Positions 46,633 to 55,930 of a stretch of DNA of 64,000 nucleotides are shown here, piece after piece. This DNA comes from Polynucleobacter sp. UK-Kesae-W10. Its GTDB lineage: Bacteria > Pseudomonadota > Gammaproteobacteria > Burkholderiales > Burkholderiaceae. The stretch's first letter is position 1. Each line of letters opens with the position of its first letter. Made by a program: the position numbers and the translations under genes. The stretch covers positions 62,001 to 126,000 of the forward strand of contig NZ_JACVQB010000002.1 in NCBI RefSeq assembly GCF_018881575.1, written 5' to 3'. The notes under the pieces were generated by a model. The model was not told the DNA's origin. It made no database searches and saw nothing but the letters and a program-made list of their open reading frames with translations.

Positions 46633-46652
46633 ATTATTTTTTGTGGATGCAA

Positions 46653-47465
46653 TTAAGGGGGGCTACTAGCCGCCCCATAGAGACGCTGAATGCGCAAGAG
46701 ATCCACGTTCACTGCTTCATAAGAAAACAATTGATTTGGAAATTCCAAGGTAAAAATGACAAATAAGGAAAAACCCATTAAGGCAAGATAAATGGCGGTC
46801 AAGAACCAATCCTCTTCTTTGTGGACAGCCATGGTATAGCCGCTTAATAAGGAGCCAACACAGAGAAGGACCAGTAGGCAGCGCTCAATAATAGCTGGTG
46901 GATGGGCTTTGGCTGCCAGAGCGCCATCCTCAAATGCTTGAACCATCTCGCCCAATTGGATAGCCAATATTTTATTTGCATAATTTTGAGTGGCTACAGG
47001 TGCTCTTGCAATTGCGGAGATGATGACTTCATTGGTGGCGCTGACTTGATTGTTCAGGGCTTCTAGGTGGCTGTCTAACTCTTGCTCGGTATCCACATTG
47101 ATAAATGTTTTTAGTCTGGTTTCGATTAGCTTATCCAATGCCTTTTTGGCCACAATTTGATCTTGTGGCAATAAATATTTTGTAGACTGATAAACGCGCT
47201 CGATCGAGTAGGCCTCAGCTCTGTTCACGCCGATGCGTTTAGTAAAGTGATCATTTGCGCTTGAAAATGTAAAGCCCAAAACGAGGGCAGAGAGACCAAA
47301 GATAGAGGCTGCCAGGGAATCTCGGACAATGACCGTGCCATTGTGCTTCAGTCGATATCTCCCATGTAGCCAGCCAATCACCAAGAACAACACGATTGCT
47401 GTAAAGAAAAATAAGGGTAGAAACTTAATAAAGGATAAATGATTGAGCATTAAATAATTTGACAT
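46653..47465 (-). CDS. DUF4239-like inner membrane protein
   Basis: The 270-residue protein has two N-terminal helices (LPLFFFTAIVLFLVIGWLHG and LAASIFGLSALVLGFTF), a helical soluble region of about 110 residues, and two C-terminal helices (CLLVLLCVGSLLSGYTM and LTAIYLALMGFSLFVIFTLEFP). This outline resembles the bestrophin-like DUF4239 family. The role is unknown. It precedes the uncharacterised lipoprotein on the same strand, and the two are probably cotranscribed. Confidence 0.75.
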   Translation of the reverse strand: MSNYLMLNHLSFIKFLPLFFFTAIVLFLVIGWLHGRYRLKHNGTVIVRDSLAASIFGLSALVLGFTFSSANDHFTKRIGVNRAEAYSIERVYQSTKYLLPQDQIVAKKALDKLIETRLKTFINVDTEQELDSHLEALNNQVSATNEVIISAIARAPVATQNYANKILAIQLGEMVQAFEDGALAAKAHPPAIIERCLLVLLCVGSLLSGYTMAVHKEEDWFLTAIYLALMGFSLFVIFTLEFPNQLFSYEAVNVDLLRIQRLYGAASSPP

Positions 47466-47546
47466 ATCAAATTCTTATCAGTTGTTAGGTCTGGGAACGG
47501 TAAAAAGTCTTTGTATCGTAGACGTTTCTGGCTAGTAGCGGGGATA

Positions 47547-49076
47547 TTATTTGCCCGGTTTGTCCAATTGGAAAGTCACAGGGGCATCTTCATCAACTTT
47601 GCTAGGTGCTTCAGGCTTGTTTTCATCGCCACCAGTGAAATTGAAGTCTTGGCTTTGCACAACTGCCGCAGGCTTATCTAGGAAGGTGGTCACTAGAGCT
47701 GGAAAAGCCATAACTACGACAACCATCACCAACTGCAGCCCTACCCAGGGTAGGGCGCCCCAATAGATGTCACTACTTTTGACTTCTTTCGGGGCTACGC
47801 CTCGAAGGTAAAAAAGGGCAAATCCAAAGGGTGGGTGCATAAAGGAGGTTTGCATATTGACGCACAGCATGACGCCAAACCAGACCAATGCGGCGCTAGC
47901 AGCTGCTTGAGGGTTGCCATTCATGGAATCGAGCAATACTGGTGACAGTAGTTTCACGGCAACTGGCGCAAGCATCGGGACCACGATAAAAGCAATCTCA
48001 AAGAAATCGAGGAAGAAGGCAAGGAAAAATACAAAGAGATTGACGACAACTAAAAATCCAATCCAACCACCAGGAAGGTTTGAAAAAAGCTCCTCAACCC
48101 AGCGACCACCATCGACCCCTTGAAACACAACAGAGAAGCAAGTTGAACCAATCAAAATAAATACCACCATCGCTGTAATGCGCATCGTGTTTTGATAGGC
48201 TTCTTGTATCAACCCCTTCAAATTGGGAATGCTTGCTCGGCGTATCCAGGCTAGCAGTAGCGCACCCATGGCGCCCATCGCGCCTGACTCGGTTGGCGTA
48301 GCAATGCCGGCCATGATGGTGCCTAGTACTAAAAAGATGAGCACTGCAGACGGAATGATGCCCATGAGGCATTTTTTCCAGAGCGCCCAACCTTTAAGGG
48401 TGAGATCACTTTCGGGTACGGGTGGTAAATAATCGGGTCGGATGCGCGATAAGGAGAAGGTATACAGGGCAAACAATGCGATCTGCAATAGTGATGGACC
48501 CCATGCACCCAGGTACATACTGCCAACGTCTGCGCTACCGCTTTGGGTTTTGAGTTGGTCTGCCAAGACGATTAAAACGAGCGAAGGCGGTACCAACTGG
48601 GTAATCGTTCCGGAGGCTGCTAAAACGCCCGTAGCGTAGCGCATGTTATAGCCATAACGCATCATTACGGGCAAGGAGATCATCGCCATTGCGATCACCT
48701 GCGCAGCTACTGTGCCCGTAATGGCACCCAGAATAAAGCCAACGATGATGACGGAATAGCCTAGGCCACCACGAATGCGCCCAAACAGTTGACCCATGGA
48801 GTCCAGCATCTCTTCAGCAAGGCCGCAGCGCTCTAGGATGGCACCCATAAAGGTGAAGAAGGGGATTGCCAGCAAAAGATCATTGGCCAGTACGCTACCA
48901 AAGATCCTTTGTGGAATGGCCTGCAAAAAAGACATACCAAAAAAGCCTTCCGCCATAGCAATTGCAGAAAAGAATAAGCCCGCAGCCATCAATGAAAAAG
49001 CTACTGGAAAGCCAATCAACATAAAGATGACTAGGCCACCAAACATGAGAGGGGGGATCCACTCTAATGGAATCAT
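47547..49076 (-). CDS. dctM: TRAP transporter large permease subunit (no binding protein alongside)
   Basis: The 509-residue DctM-type permease has about 12 helices and motifs such as FMGAILERCGLAEEMLDSM, GTVAAQVIAMAMISLPVMMRYGY, GTITQLVPPSLVLIVLADQ and FMHPPFGFALFYLRGVAPKE. It belongs to the longer DctM group often annotated for chloroaromatic or mannitol-like substrates, and ends in a 45-residue charged tail. It overlaps dctQ by 4 bp. No DctP gene is next to it, so the binding protein must be encoded elsewhere and the substrate is unknown. Confidence 0.92.
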   Translation of the reverse strand: MIPLEWIPPLMFGGLVIFMLIGFPVAFSLMAAGLFFSAIAMAEGFFGMSFLQAIPQRIFGSVLANDLLLAIPFFTFMGAILERCGLAEEMLDSMGQLFGRIRGGLGYSVIIVGFILGAITGTVAAQVIAMAMISLPVMMRYGYNMRYATGVLAASGTITQLVPPSLVLIVLADQLKTQSGSADVGSMYLGAWGPSLLQIALFALYTFSLSRIRPDYLPPVPESDLTLKGWALWKKCLMGIIPSAVLIFLVLGTIMAGIATPTESGAMGAMGALLLAWIRRASIPNLKGLIQEAYQNTMRITAMVVFILIGSTCFSVVFQGVDGGRWVEELFSNLPGGWIGFLVVVNLFVFFLAFFLDFFEIAFIVVPMLAPVAVKLLSPVLLDSMNGNPQAAASAALVWFGVMLCVNMQTSFMHPPFGFALFYLRGVAPKEVKSSDIYWGALPWVGLQLVMVVVVMAFPALVTTFLDKPAAVVQSQDFNFTGGDENKPEAPSKVDEDAPVTFQLDKPGK

Positions 49077-49624
49077 TGCATCGGCTTTTCGTAATGAAGG
49101 TCTTCGGCGGGCAAGGTAATTTCACCTTTTAATGCGCCGATGCGTTTAATTATTTCTGAGATCCCTTGTAGACTCAACATGAAAAAACCAAACGGCACCA
49201 CAAATTTAATTGGGTAACGCGCAAGACCACCTGAGTTCAGAGAGCCCTCCATAACCAACCAAGAGGGATAAAAGAGTGTGGTCCAAGAAAGCCAGCAAAA
49301 GAGTAAGCAGGCAGGCATTAAGAAGCAGATTAGCCCAAATAGATCAACCCAAATTCTGCCGCGGTCAGACAAGTGGGAATAAATCAGATCAACGCGAACA
49401 TGCTCATTGCGTTTAAGGGTATAAGAGGTACCCAGCATTACTGCTGCACTAAAGAGATACCACTGGAGCTCTAGCGGCCAGTTATTGCTAATATCAAAGC
49501 CATAGCGAAGTAGGGCATTCACGGCAGAGACAACGCAGGACAACAAAATCATGACACTGGCTGCTTGGCCTAGCCATTGATTAATGCGATCAATGCCCTT
49601 GGAGAGCTTAGTCCAGAACCCCAT
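49073..49624 (-). CDS. dctQ: TRAP transporter small membrane subunit
   Basis: The 183-residue DctQ protein has four helices (SVMILLSCVVSAVNALLRY, LQWYLFSAAVMLGTSYTL, LFGLICFLMPACLLFCWLSW and FVVPFGFFMLSLQGISEII) and WPLELQWYLF, typical of the group. It starts 5 bp after the argH stop and overlaps dctM, so argH-dctQ-dctM look like one operon. Confidence 0.9.
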   Translation of the reverse strand: MGFWTKLSKGIDRINQWLGQAASVMILLSCVVSAVNALLRYGFDISNNWPLELQWYLFSAAVMLGTSYTLKRNEHVRVDLIYSHLSDRGRIWVDLFGLICFLMPACLLFCWLSWTTLFYPSWLVMEGSLNSGGLARYPIKFVVPFGFFMLSLQGISEIIKRIGALKGEITLPAEDLHYEKPMQ

Positions 49625-49629
49625 GCGAC

Positions 49630-51048
49630 TTAGAGGTCTGCGCGACCCCGTTCAATTGCAGCAAGCACTTGAGCTGGGGCGGTACCACCAGCATGCTGGC
49701 GAGACTGTACAGAGCCATCTACTGTCAGCAAGGCAAAGACATCATCGCCAATCAGTTCAGGGCGATTATCTAGTCCGCAAGCAAAGCGCAATTCAGAAAG
49801 ACTCAAGTCGGTTAGCATGCAGTTTCTGCCAACGCAAGCTTTCACGGCGTGGGCCACTGCTTCGTGAGCATCGCGGAATGCCAGGCCTTTTTTGACGAGA
49901 TAGTCGGCCAAATCAGTAGCGGTAGCGAAACCTTCTTCTGCAGCAGCTTTCATGACATCGGCTTTGACTTCAATATGGGGAACCATATCGGCGAAGATGC
50001 GCAGCGTATCTTGTACAGTATCAACCGCATCAAATAATGGCTCTTTATCTTCTTGATTATCTTTGTTGTAGGCCAGTGGTTGGCTTTTCATTAGCGTCAG
50101 TAATGAAATCAAGTCGCCATAAACGCGACCGGTTTTACCGCGCGCCAATTCAGGCACGTCAGGATTTTTCTTTTGCGGCATGATGGAGCTGCCAGTGCAA
50201 AAGCGGTCTGGCAGGTCAATAAAGCCAAAGCGTGGACTTAGCCAGAGGACGAGCTCTTCCGATAGACGGGAGACATGCATCATCAAGATAGAAGCAAAGG
50301 CACAGAATTCAATTGCAAAGTCACGATCTGATACTGCATCTAAAGAGTTGTTGCAAATGCCATCAAAACCCAGAATCTTGGCGACTTGTTCGCGGTCAAT
50401 TGGGTAGGTAGTACCAGCCAATGCAGCAGCACCTAAAGGTAAGCGATTAAAACGTGCACGCAAATCCGCTAAACGGCTTGCATCACGACTAAACATTTCG
50501 TAGTAGGCCATTAAGTGGTGCCCAAAAGTAATCGGTTGCGCTACTTGGAGATGGGTATGACCAGGCATGATGGTTGCGGCATGCTTTTCAGCAAGATCCA
50601 ATAGGGCAGTGCGCAAAGTTTTTAAAGTTGTCGCAATTTCATCTACGCTAGCGCGCAACCATAGACGCAGATCAGTAGCAACTTGATCGTTACGTGAACG
50701 ACCAGTATGCAAACGCTTGCCAGCATCACCAACCAACTCTGTGAGTCGAGCTTCAATATTCAGGTGCACATCTTCTAGTGCTAATTGCCACTGAAACTCA
50801 CCCGCTTCAATTTCCGCTTTGATTTGCGTCATACCCTTTTGAATGTCAGCTAAATCTTGCGCGCTGATGATTTTTTGGGTGGCCAGCATTTCGGCGTGAG
50901 CCAGAGATCCGGCAATATCAACCATGGCGAAACGTTGATCAAAGCCAATAGAGGCTGTATAACGCTGTACTAGTTCGTCAACGGGTTCGGCAAAACGGGC
51001 CGACCAAGCTTGGGCTTTGTTGGCTAGGGAATTTTTAGATGAGCTCAT
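49630..51048 (-). CDS. argH: Argininosuccinate lyase
   Basis: The 472-residue fumarase/aspartase-superfamily enzyme splits argininosuccinate into arginine and fumarate. The signature [12 protein letters not shown] lies near residue 285, and [18 protein letters not shown] and [15 protein letters not shown] form the active site. ATG 51048 ([15 protein letters not shown]) gives the usual length; the frame stays open to 51183 but that part is antisense to hemC. It diverges from hemC with 43 bp between start codons. Confidence 0.96.
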   Translation of the reverse strand: MSSSKNSLANKAQAWSARFAEPVDELVQRYTASIGFDQRFAMVDIAGSLAHAEMLATQKIISAQDLADIQKGMTQIKAEIEAGEFQWQLALEDVHLNIEARLTELVGDAGKRLHTGRSRNDQVATDLRLWLRASVDEIATTLKTLRTALLDLAEKHAATIMPGHTHLQVAQPITFGHHLMAYYEMFSRDASRLADLRARFNRLPLGAAALAGTTYPIDREQVAKILGFDGICNNSLDAVSDRDFAIEFCAFASILMMHVSRLSEELVLWLSPRFGFIDLPDRFCTGSSIMPQKKNPDVPELARGKTGRVYGDLISLLTLMKSQPLAYNKDNQEDKEPLFDAVDTVQDTLRIFADMVPHIEVKADVMKAAAEEGFATATDLADYLVKKGLAFRDAHEAVAHAVKACVGRNCMLTDLSLSELRFACGLDNRPELIGDDVFALLTVDGSVQSRQHAGGTAPAQVLAAIERGRADL

Positions 51049-51091
51049 AAACACAGTATATTGGTGTAGGTCTTTGATTATTTTAAATGTT

Positions 51092-52069
51092 ATGCCCCAA
51101 ATCCTGAATTCTTCGCCTTCTTCTGCCGCCCCCGACGCCCCAAAGCGCTTGGTTATTGCGTCCCGTGAGAGTCGCCTAGCCATGTGGCAGGCGGAACATG
51201 TCCGAGATTGCCTAAAAAAGCTCTATCCACAGTGTGATGTCCAGATATTAGGCATGACTACCCGGGGGGATCAAATTTTGGATAAAGCCCTCTCAAAAGT
51301 GGGTGGTAAAGGCCTTTTTGTCAAAGAATTAGAAGCCGCCCTAGAAGATGGTCGAGCTGATTTAGCAGTGCACTCTTTAAAAGATGTGCCCATGGTCATG
51401 CCAGAGGGTTTTGAGTTGGCCTGCGTGATGGAACGTGAAGATGCAAGGGATGCTTTTGTATCTAACGACTACGCCAGTCTGGAGGATCTTCCCAAAGGTG
51501 CCATTGTGGGAACGTCTAGTTTGCGTCGTGAGTCTGTGCTCCGTGCCCGCTTTCCCCATTTAGAAATTCAGCCTTTGCGTGGGAACTTAGATACCCGGAT
51601 GGGTAAGTTGGATCGCGGCGAGTATCAGGCGATTATTTTGGCTGCTGCTGGACTAAAGCGTTTAGGTTTGGACGGTCGCATTCGTGCTTACCTTCCTTAT
51701 GAACCTTACACACCTGCAGCAGGTCAGGGTGCGCTGGGAATTGAGACTCTGATTGAGCATCCTCACATTAAGCAATGGCTTGCCCCTTTGAATGATTTAC
51801 CGACGCTATATGCTGTTTCGGCTGAGCGCATGGTTTCACGTCAGCTCGGCGGCTCCTGTGAGGTGCCCTTGGCTGCACATGCCACTTGGAATCAAGAGCA
51901 AATGCAGATTCGCTCCTTTGTGGCCAGCACTGACGGCAAAGCGATTTGTCTGGCGAGCGGAAGTGGCCCAGTGCATTCTGTTGCCCAGGCCGAGGAACTA
52001 GGTCTCAAAGTAGCCGATGACTTGCTTGCCCAGGGTGCAGCAGAGTTAATTCCAAAAATTGCCAAATAA
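51092..52069 (+). CDS. hemC: Hydroxymethylbilane synthase (porphobilinogen deaminase)
   Basis: The 325-residue enzyme polymerises four porphobilinogen units to hydroxymethylbilane. Motifs are [36 protein letters not shown] and LQPLRGN-type [11 protein letters not shown]. The dipyrromethane cofactor cysteine is C256 in [15 protein letters not shown] 51092 ([10 protein letters not shown]) is chosen; the open frame upstream to 51017 is antisense to argH. hemD follows after 18 bp. Confidence 0.95.
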   Translation: MPQILNSSPSSAAPDAPKRLVIASRESRLAMWQAEHVRDCLKKLYPQCDVQILGMTTRGDQILDKALSKVGGKGLFVKELEAALEDGRADLAVHSLKDVPMVMPEGFELACVMEREDARDAFVSNDYASLEDLPKGAIVGTSSLRRESVLRARFPHLEIQPLRGNLDTRMGKLDRGEYQAIILAAAGLKRLGLDGRIRAYLPYEPYTPAAGQGALGIETLIEHPHIKQWLAPLNDLPTLYAVSAERMVSRQLGGSCEVPLAAHATWNQEQMQIRSFVASTDGKAICLASGSGPVHSVAQAEELGLKVADDLLAQGAAELIPKIAK

Positions 52070-52087
52070 TTCGACATACTCAGCGCA

Positions 52088-52912
52088 ATGAGCATCAAAT
52101 CGATCGTCATTACTAGGCCAAGCGGTCAAGCGCGCCAGTTGATTGAGACGCTTTCACGTGCGATCGAGTTCAGTGGTGTAGCAAAACGCAGTCTGCCGCA
52201 AATTCTATCTTTGCCTTTGCTAACCATCGTTCCTAAAGATGATGAGCAGTTGGCTGATCACATTGCCAGTGTTTTAAATAATGCGGATCTCGCTATTTTT
52301 GTCAGTCCTAATGCGATTGAGAGTGTGATGCGTTTGTTAGAGCGAGACTGGCAAGATTTTTCTAAGAAGATTATTCCCATTGGTGTCATGGGCGGTAGCA
52401 GCCGTTTGGCCTTAAATAACCATGGAATTGGTCAAGAAGAGAACCCTACGCCGATTTGGATTCCGAATAACAATCAGCATTGGGATTCGGAGGGTTTGTG
52501 GCAGGAGCTTCAAGGATTAGGGTGGGACTGGTCAACTAAGAGGGTGGTGATCTTTAAAGGGGAGGGTGGTCGCGATTGGTTGGCTGACACTCTGAGCAAA
52601 GCTGGCGCAACAGTAGAGGCGATTTCTACCTACTCGCGTATTCCGCTCGATATCGATAATCCTGCATGGCAGGCCATCCAAGAAATGGATTTTTCTAAAT
52701 CGCTCTGGCTGCTCACCTCTTCAGAAGCCGTAAGGTATTTGGGTAAGGTAGCAGCAGATCAATTTGCCCAAAACTTGAATGTGGCAAGTGCTGTATGCCC
52801 ACATCACAATATTGCTGATGCAGCAGAGCAGATTGGGTTTGGGGAAGTCTTCACTACAGAACCAGGTGACGAAGCCTTAATTAAGGCTGCACTAGCCTGG
52901 CTGATTATTTGA
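52088..52912 (+). CDS. hemD: Uroporphyrinogen-III synthase
   Basis: The 274-residue HemD starts IVITRPSGQARQLIETL and contains FVSPNAIESVM, VVIFKGEGGRDWLADTL and WLLTSSEAVRYL, which match the two alternating domains of this poorly conserved family. It cyclises hydroxymethylbilane with ring-D inversion. It is cotranscribed with hemC and overlaps the end of the convergent ubiC by 8 bp. Confidence 0.88.
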   Translation: MSIKSIVITRPSGQARQLIETLSRAIEFSGVAKRSLPQILSLPLLTIVPKDDEQLADHIASVLNNADLAIFVSPNAIESVMRLLERDWQDFSKKIIPIGVMGGSSRLALNNHGIGQEENPTPIWIPNNNQHWDSEGLWQELQGLGWDWSTKRVVIFKGEGGRDWLADTLSKAGATVEAISTYSRIPLDIDNPAWQAIQEMDFSKSLWLLTSSEAVRYLGKVAADQFAQNLNVASAVCPHHNIADAAEQIGFGEVFTTEPGDEALIKAALAWLII

Positions 52913-53477
52913 TTTTGTAATTTAGCAGCGTCGGCAAAAATATTTCATTCACTAGGATAGGGTGCCCCTTTAATCGGTAAAGGGTGCGACGTGCCCATAG
53001 AGGAGACGTAAGGGCTAAATTATTTTTTGCACATTTTCTCCATAGCGCATTCGTTTTATCTAAGCGCGCAATGTCGCGCGGTGGCTTTGCCTTGGAGTGC
53101 ATCCGGGTTTTGGCAAAGAGAACGGCTCCCAAGGGCTTGGTACCGAGGCGCAGGATGCCATGATTGCTGCCACTAGAGCTTGTCGTTGGAATGACGCTAT
53201 GCGCCATGACTAAAGGAATGCCTTTGGCGCACAGTAATACTTCGCGCACACGGCAGCGTCTAATCTTGAAATGAAAATAGCGACTCTCGTCGCTATTTAA
53301 GGTTTGAGGGCCATCGCGCAAAACCTGAACTTCGAGTTTTTGCCCAATCGCCTGCTCAATTTTTTGAGTTAAAGAACCGGTATCGCTTAACCAGGCTTGC
53401 CACTTGCGCGGTGCCCGGTGAATTTCACCGGAACCGACTCGATTCCATGCAGAACGGAGACGATTACGGTGAGCCAT
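52905..53477 (-). CDS. ubiC: Chorismate lyase
   Basis: The 190-residue UbiC removes pyruvate from chorismate to give 4-hydroxybenzoate for ubiquinone. The family pattern is seen in HGILRLGTKPLGAVLFA and the C-terminal WARRTLYRLKGHPILVNEIFLP, with glutamate near the end. The protein is unusually basic. The gene starts 2 bp after the rhlE stop on the same strand. Confidence 0.85.
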   Translation of the reverse strand: MAHRNRLRSAWNRVGSGEIHRAPRKWQAWLSDTGSLTQKIEQAIGQKLEVQVLRDGPQTLNSDESRYFHFKIRRCRVREVLLCAKGIPLVMAHSVIPTTSSSGSNHGILRLGTKPLGAVLFAKTRMHSKAKPPRDIARLDKTNALWRKCAKNNLALTSPLWARRTLYRLKGHPILVNEIFLPTLLNYKIK

Positions 53478-53479
53478 TC

Positions 53480-55000
53480 TTAGCTGCCGCTAAAGTTACG
53501 ACGTTGACCGCCAGACTTTGGCTTAGCAAAGCGAGGGCCTGCTGGACGTGAATCACCAGAACGAGTCGGACGTGAATCCGCGGAACGTGCAGGACGAGAG
53601 TCAGCAGAGCGTGCAGGACGTGAATCACCTGAACGACCACCAGCATTACCGCCGCCAGAACCGCCGCCGCCAAAGCGAGACTCGGAACGTGCGCCGGAGC
53701 CATAACGACCACCACCGCCACCAGAGCGATTACCGCCAAAGCCGCCGCCAGAGCGACCACCAGGACGACCACCGCCACCGCCAAAACTTGGCTTGGCTTG
53801 TGGCTCAAGGCCGGCAATTACAGAAGCAACGATATCTTGCTGTGTAAAGCGCTCGATATTGCGAATCTTGGCGCGATCACGATGTTCAACCAAGGTGATA
53901 GCAACACCATTGCGACCAGCGCGACCAGTACGACCGATGCGGTGCGTGTAGTCCTCTGGTTTCATTGGCAAGCCAAAGTTAATAACGTGGCTAATACGTG
54001 GCACGTCAATACCGCGAGCAGCTACGTCAGTGGCTACCAAAATCTTGGTGTGACCCTTACGTAATGACTCTAGGCGACGCATACGCACCGCTTGAGGCAT
54101 AGCACCGTGTAAGGCGGTTGCTTCATAGCCGTTCGCACGTAATGTATCTGCAATTTTTTCGCTCTCAACTTGAGTGCTTGCAAACACAACCGCTTGATCC
54201 AAATCGGCATCGGCCAAAATGTGCTCAAGCAATTTATGCTTATGTGACATGCTGTCAGCCCAATGCAATTTCTGTTCAATGTTGGCATGTTTTTCACCTG
54301 CATGAGCAAGTTCAATACGCTTGGCATCTGTCGTCAACTCATTAGCCAAAGACATAATCTTTGGTGCAAAAGTTGCTGAGAACATCAATGTTTGATTGCG
54401 TCCAGCACAGCGTTTATCAATCGCCTCGAGATCATCCGCAAATCCCATGTCGAGCATACGATCTGCCTCGTCAATCACGAGCTGTTTAACATCATCTAAG
54501 CGAATTGCTTTGCTATCGCACAAGTCGAGTAAGCGACCTGGGGTTGCAACAACTAACAATGCACCTTTCAATGCTTGGATTTGCTTGCCATACGGCATGC
54601 CACCCATCACAGTAGCAATACGAATACCTTTCATACCGCGCACTAAGTTCACTGCATCGGCGGCAACCTGTTGAGCCAATTCACGAGTAGGGCAGAGCAC
54701 CAACACTTTAGGTTGTGCACGACCTGGTACAGGTGAGTTGTTCGGGTTGTCCTCGATCAGCTGATGAATCATCGGCAATAAAAAGGCTGCGGTTTTTCCG
54801 CTACCAGTTTGGCTGCTGACTAATAAGTCACCGCCAGCGAGGGCTGCAGGAATAACCTGAGCTTGCACGGCAGTAGCCTGGGTAAAACCCAATTCAGCAA
54901 CGTTTTTAAGAAGTGAGGCCGCTAGGGCGAAATTCTGGAATTCATTTCCAGTGCTCTTGGAGTCTTTCAACTCGTGTTTAGTTCCTTTAGAAAAAGTCAT
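53480..55000 (-). CDS. rhlE: DEAD-box ATP-dependent RNA helicase, RhlE group
   Basis: The 506-residue helicase has the Q-motif region FQNFALAASLLKNV, motif I SSQTGSGKT, Ia PTRELAQQ, II as DEAD in VIDEADRML, III SAT, and VI HRIGRTGRAG. The C-terminal 130 residues are glycine- and arginine-rich with a tandem eight-residue repeat (see 53544-53639), suited to RNA binding. It remodels RNA in ribosome assembly and decay. ATG 55000 is preferred over 55012 because AAGGGGA lies 11 bases ahead of it. A structured leader precedes it. Confidence 0.93.
   Translation of the reverse strand: MTFSKGTKHELKDSKSTGNEFQNFALAASLLKNVAELGFTQATAVQAQVIPAALAGGDLLVSSQTGSGKTAAFLLPMIHQLIEDNPNNSPVPGRAQPKVLVLCPTRELAQQVAADAVNLVRGMKGIRIATVMGGMPYGKQIQALKGALLVVATPGRLLDLCDSKAIRLDDVKQLVIDEADRMLDMGFADDLEAIDKRCAGRNQTLMFSATFAPKIMSLANELTTDAKRIELAHAGEKHANIEQKLHWADSMSHKHKLLEHILADADLDQAVVFASTQVESEKIADTLRANGYEATALHGAMPQAVRMRRLESLRKGHTKILVATDVAARGIDVPRISHVINFGLPMKPEDYTHRIGRTGRAGRNGVAITLVEHRDRAKIRNIERFTQQDIVASVIAGLEPQAKPSFGGGGGRPGGRSGGGFGGNRSGGGGGRYGSGARSESRFGGGGSGGGNAGGRSGDSRPARSADSRPARSADSRPTRSGDSRPAGPRFAKPKSGGQRRNFSGS
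53544..53639 (-). repeat. Four 24-bp tandem repeats in the rhlE tail
   Basis: Units begin at 53544, 53568, 53592 and 53616, each starting ggacg on the plus strand. They encode copies of DSRPARSA with small variations (DSRPTRSG, DSRPAGPR). The exact 24-bp period shows in-frame duplication within the disordered RGG-like tail. Confidence 0.85.
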
Positions 55001-55008
55001 GCTATTAC

Positions 55009-55087
55009 ACATCCCCTTTAAGGGATGTCTCCGTATGTTGCACCCATAGTTTTTTACAGGGTGCGATGGTCAAAGGCATCGACCATC
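55009..55087 (-). promoter_or_regulatory. Three consecutive hairpins in the rhlE leader, the last hiding the ribosome-binding site
   Basis: In mRNA order: GATGGTC/GACCATC (55065-55087), GCACCC/GGGTGC (55040-55064), and ACATCCC/GGGATGT with a 6-base loop (55009-55028). The first two are directly adjacent. The third contains the AAGGGGA that serves as Shine-Dalgarno for ATG 55000. Such a leader suits helicase autoregulation or temperature control. Confidence 0.65.
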
Positions 55088-55193
55088 AGACAAGCGGCAG
55101 CGCGTTTTTGGAACTTTGGTGTTTATGACTTCTAAACGGTACGCTGAAATAGAGCTGGGGGGCGATGAATCAAATTGCTTAAAAAAGCCTCTC

Positions 55194-55222
55194 ACTATAG
55201 CAGTTTGAGGCACTAATTACAA
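55194..55222 (-). promoter_or_regulatory. Sigma70-like promoter for rhlE
   Basis: On the minus strand TTGTAA (55217-55222), a 17-bp spacer and TATAGT (55194-55199). Transcription starting about 55187 would give a leader of about 187 bases before ATG 55000. Confidence 0.6.
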
Positions 55223-55252
55223 GGGTTTTCCCGAATTAATTATGATGTAGCT

Positions 55253-55930
55253 ATGGAATGGTTCACCTTCAGCCTCTTAGCGCCTTCAAACGTCGGAATT
55301 GTGGATTTTTCAAGCTATCTGCTCGGGACTTTGTTCGTGATTTTGTTACCGGGGCCAAACTCACTCTATGTATTGACCATAGCAACCCAACAAGGTTGGC
55401 GTTCTGGTGCTTGGGGTGCGGCCGGTATTTTTATTGGCGATTCAATTTTGATGATTGCTGTTGCTCTTGGTGCTGCTTCATTGCTCATCTCTTCCCCCGT
55501 ACTATTTCAGTTTGTCCGTATTTTGGGCGCAATCTATTTGGGGTGGATGGGGCTAGGCTTATTACGTAGCGGTCAACAGCGCTGGAGGACGAAATCTCCT
55601 GTGGGTGCATATGAGTTGCAGGCACGCTTAACGCAATTACATCCGCTATTGGCAGCGCTTTCTCTGTCGCTAACCAATCCCAAGGCCATCTTCTTCTTTA
55701 TTGCTTTCTTCTCGCAATTTATCGCGCCTGATGTTGCGCAACCAGCGCTCACTTTTATTTACCTAGCAACAGTCTTGCAGCTGATGAGCATGACTTATCT
55801 GGCGATACTCATCTTTGTAGGGCAATTTTTTGCTCAGGTTTTTAAGCGCCATCACTGCCTAACAGCGGGTTTATGGACATTTGCCGGATGTCTTTTTATT
55901 GCCTTTGCCATAAGACTGGCGCTTGTTTAG
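55253..55930 (+). CDS. LysE/RhtB-family amino-acid exporter (LeuE-like)
   Basis: The 225-residue protein has about six helices. The motif LLPGPNSLYVLTIATQQGWRSG near residue 35 and LSLTNPKAIFFFIAFFSQF near residue 145 are diagnostic of the LysE/RhtB family. Members export leucine, threonine, lysine or similar compounds; the substrate is unknown. The first 20 residues before SSYLLGTLFVILLPGP are longer than usual, so a later start is possible. The stop abuts that of the convergent aldehyde dehydrogenase gene. Confidence 0.88.
   Translation: MEWFTFSLLAPSNVGIVDFSSYLLGTLFVILLPGPNSLYVLTIATQQGWRSGAWGAAGIFIGDSILMIAVALGAASLLISSPVLFQFVRILGAIYLGWMGLGLLRSGQQRWRTKSPVGAYELQARLTQLHPLLAALSLSLTNPKAIFFFIAFFSQFIAPDVAQPALTFIYLATVLQLMSMTYLAILIFVGQFFAQVFKRHHCLTAGLWTFAGCLFIAFAIRLALV

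Noticed and set aside
53544..53639. Regular 24-bp repeats as a possible CRISPR array
   Set aside because: The repeats are directly tandem without spacers and encode an in-frame octapeptide in rhlE.
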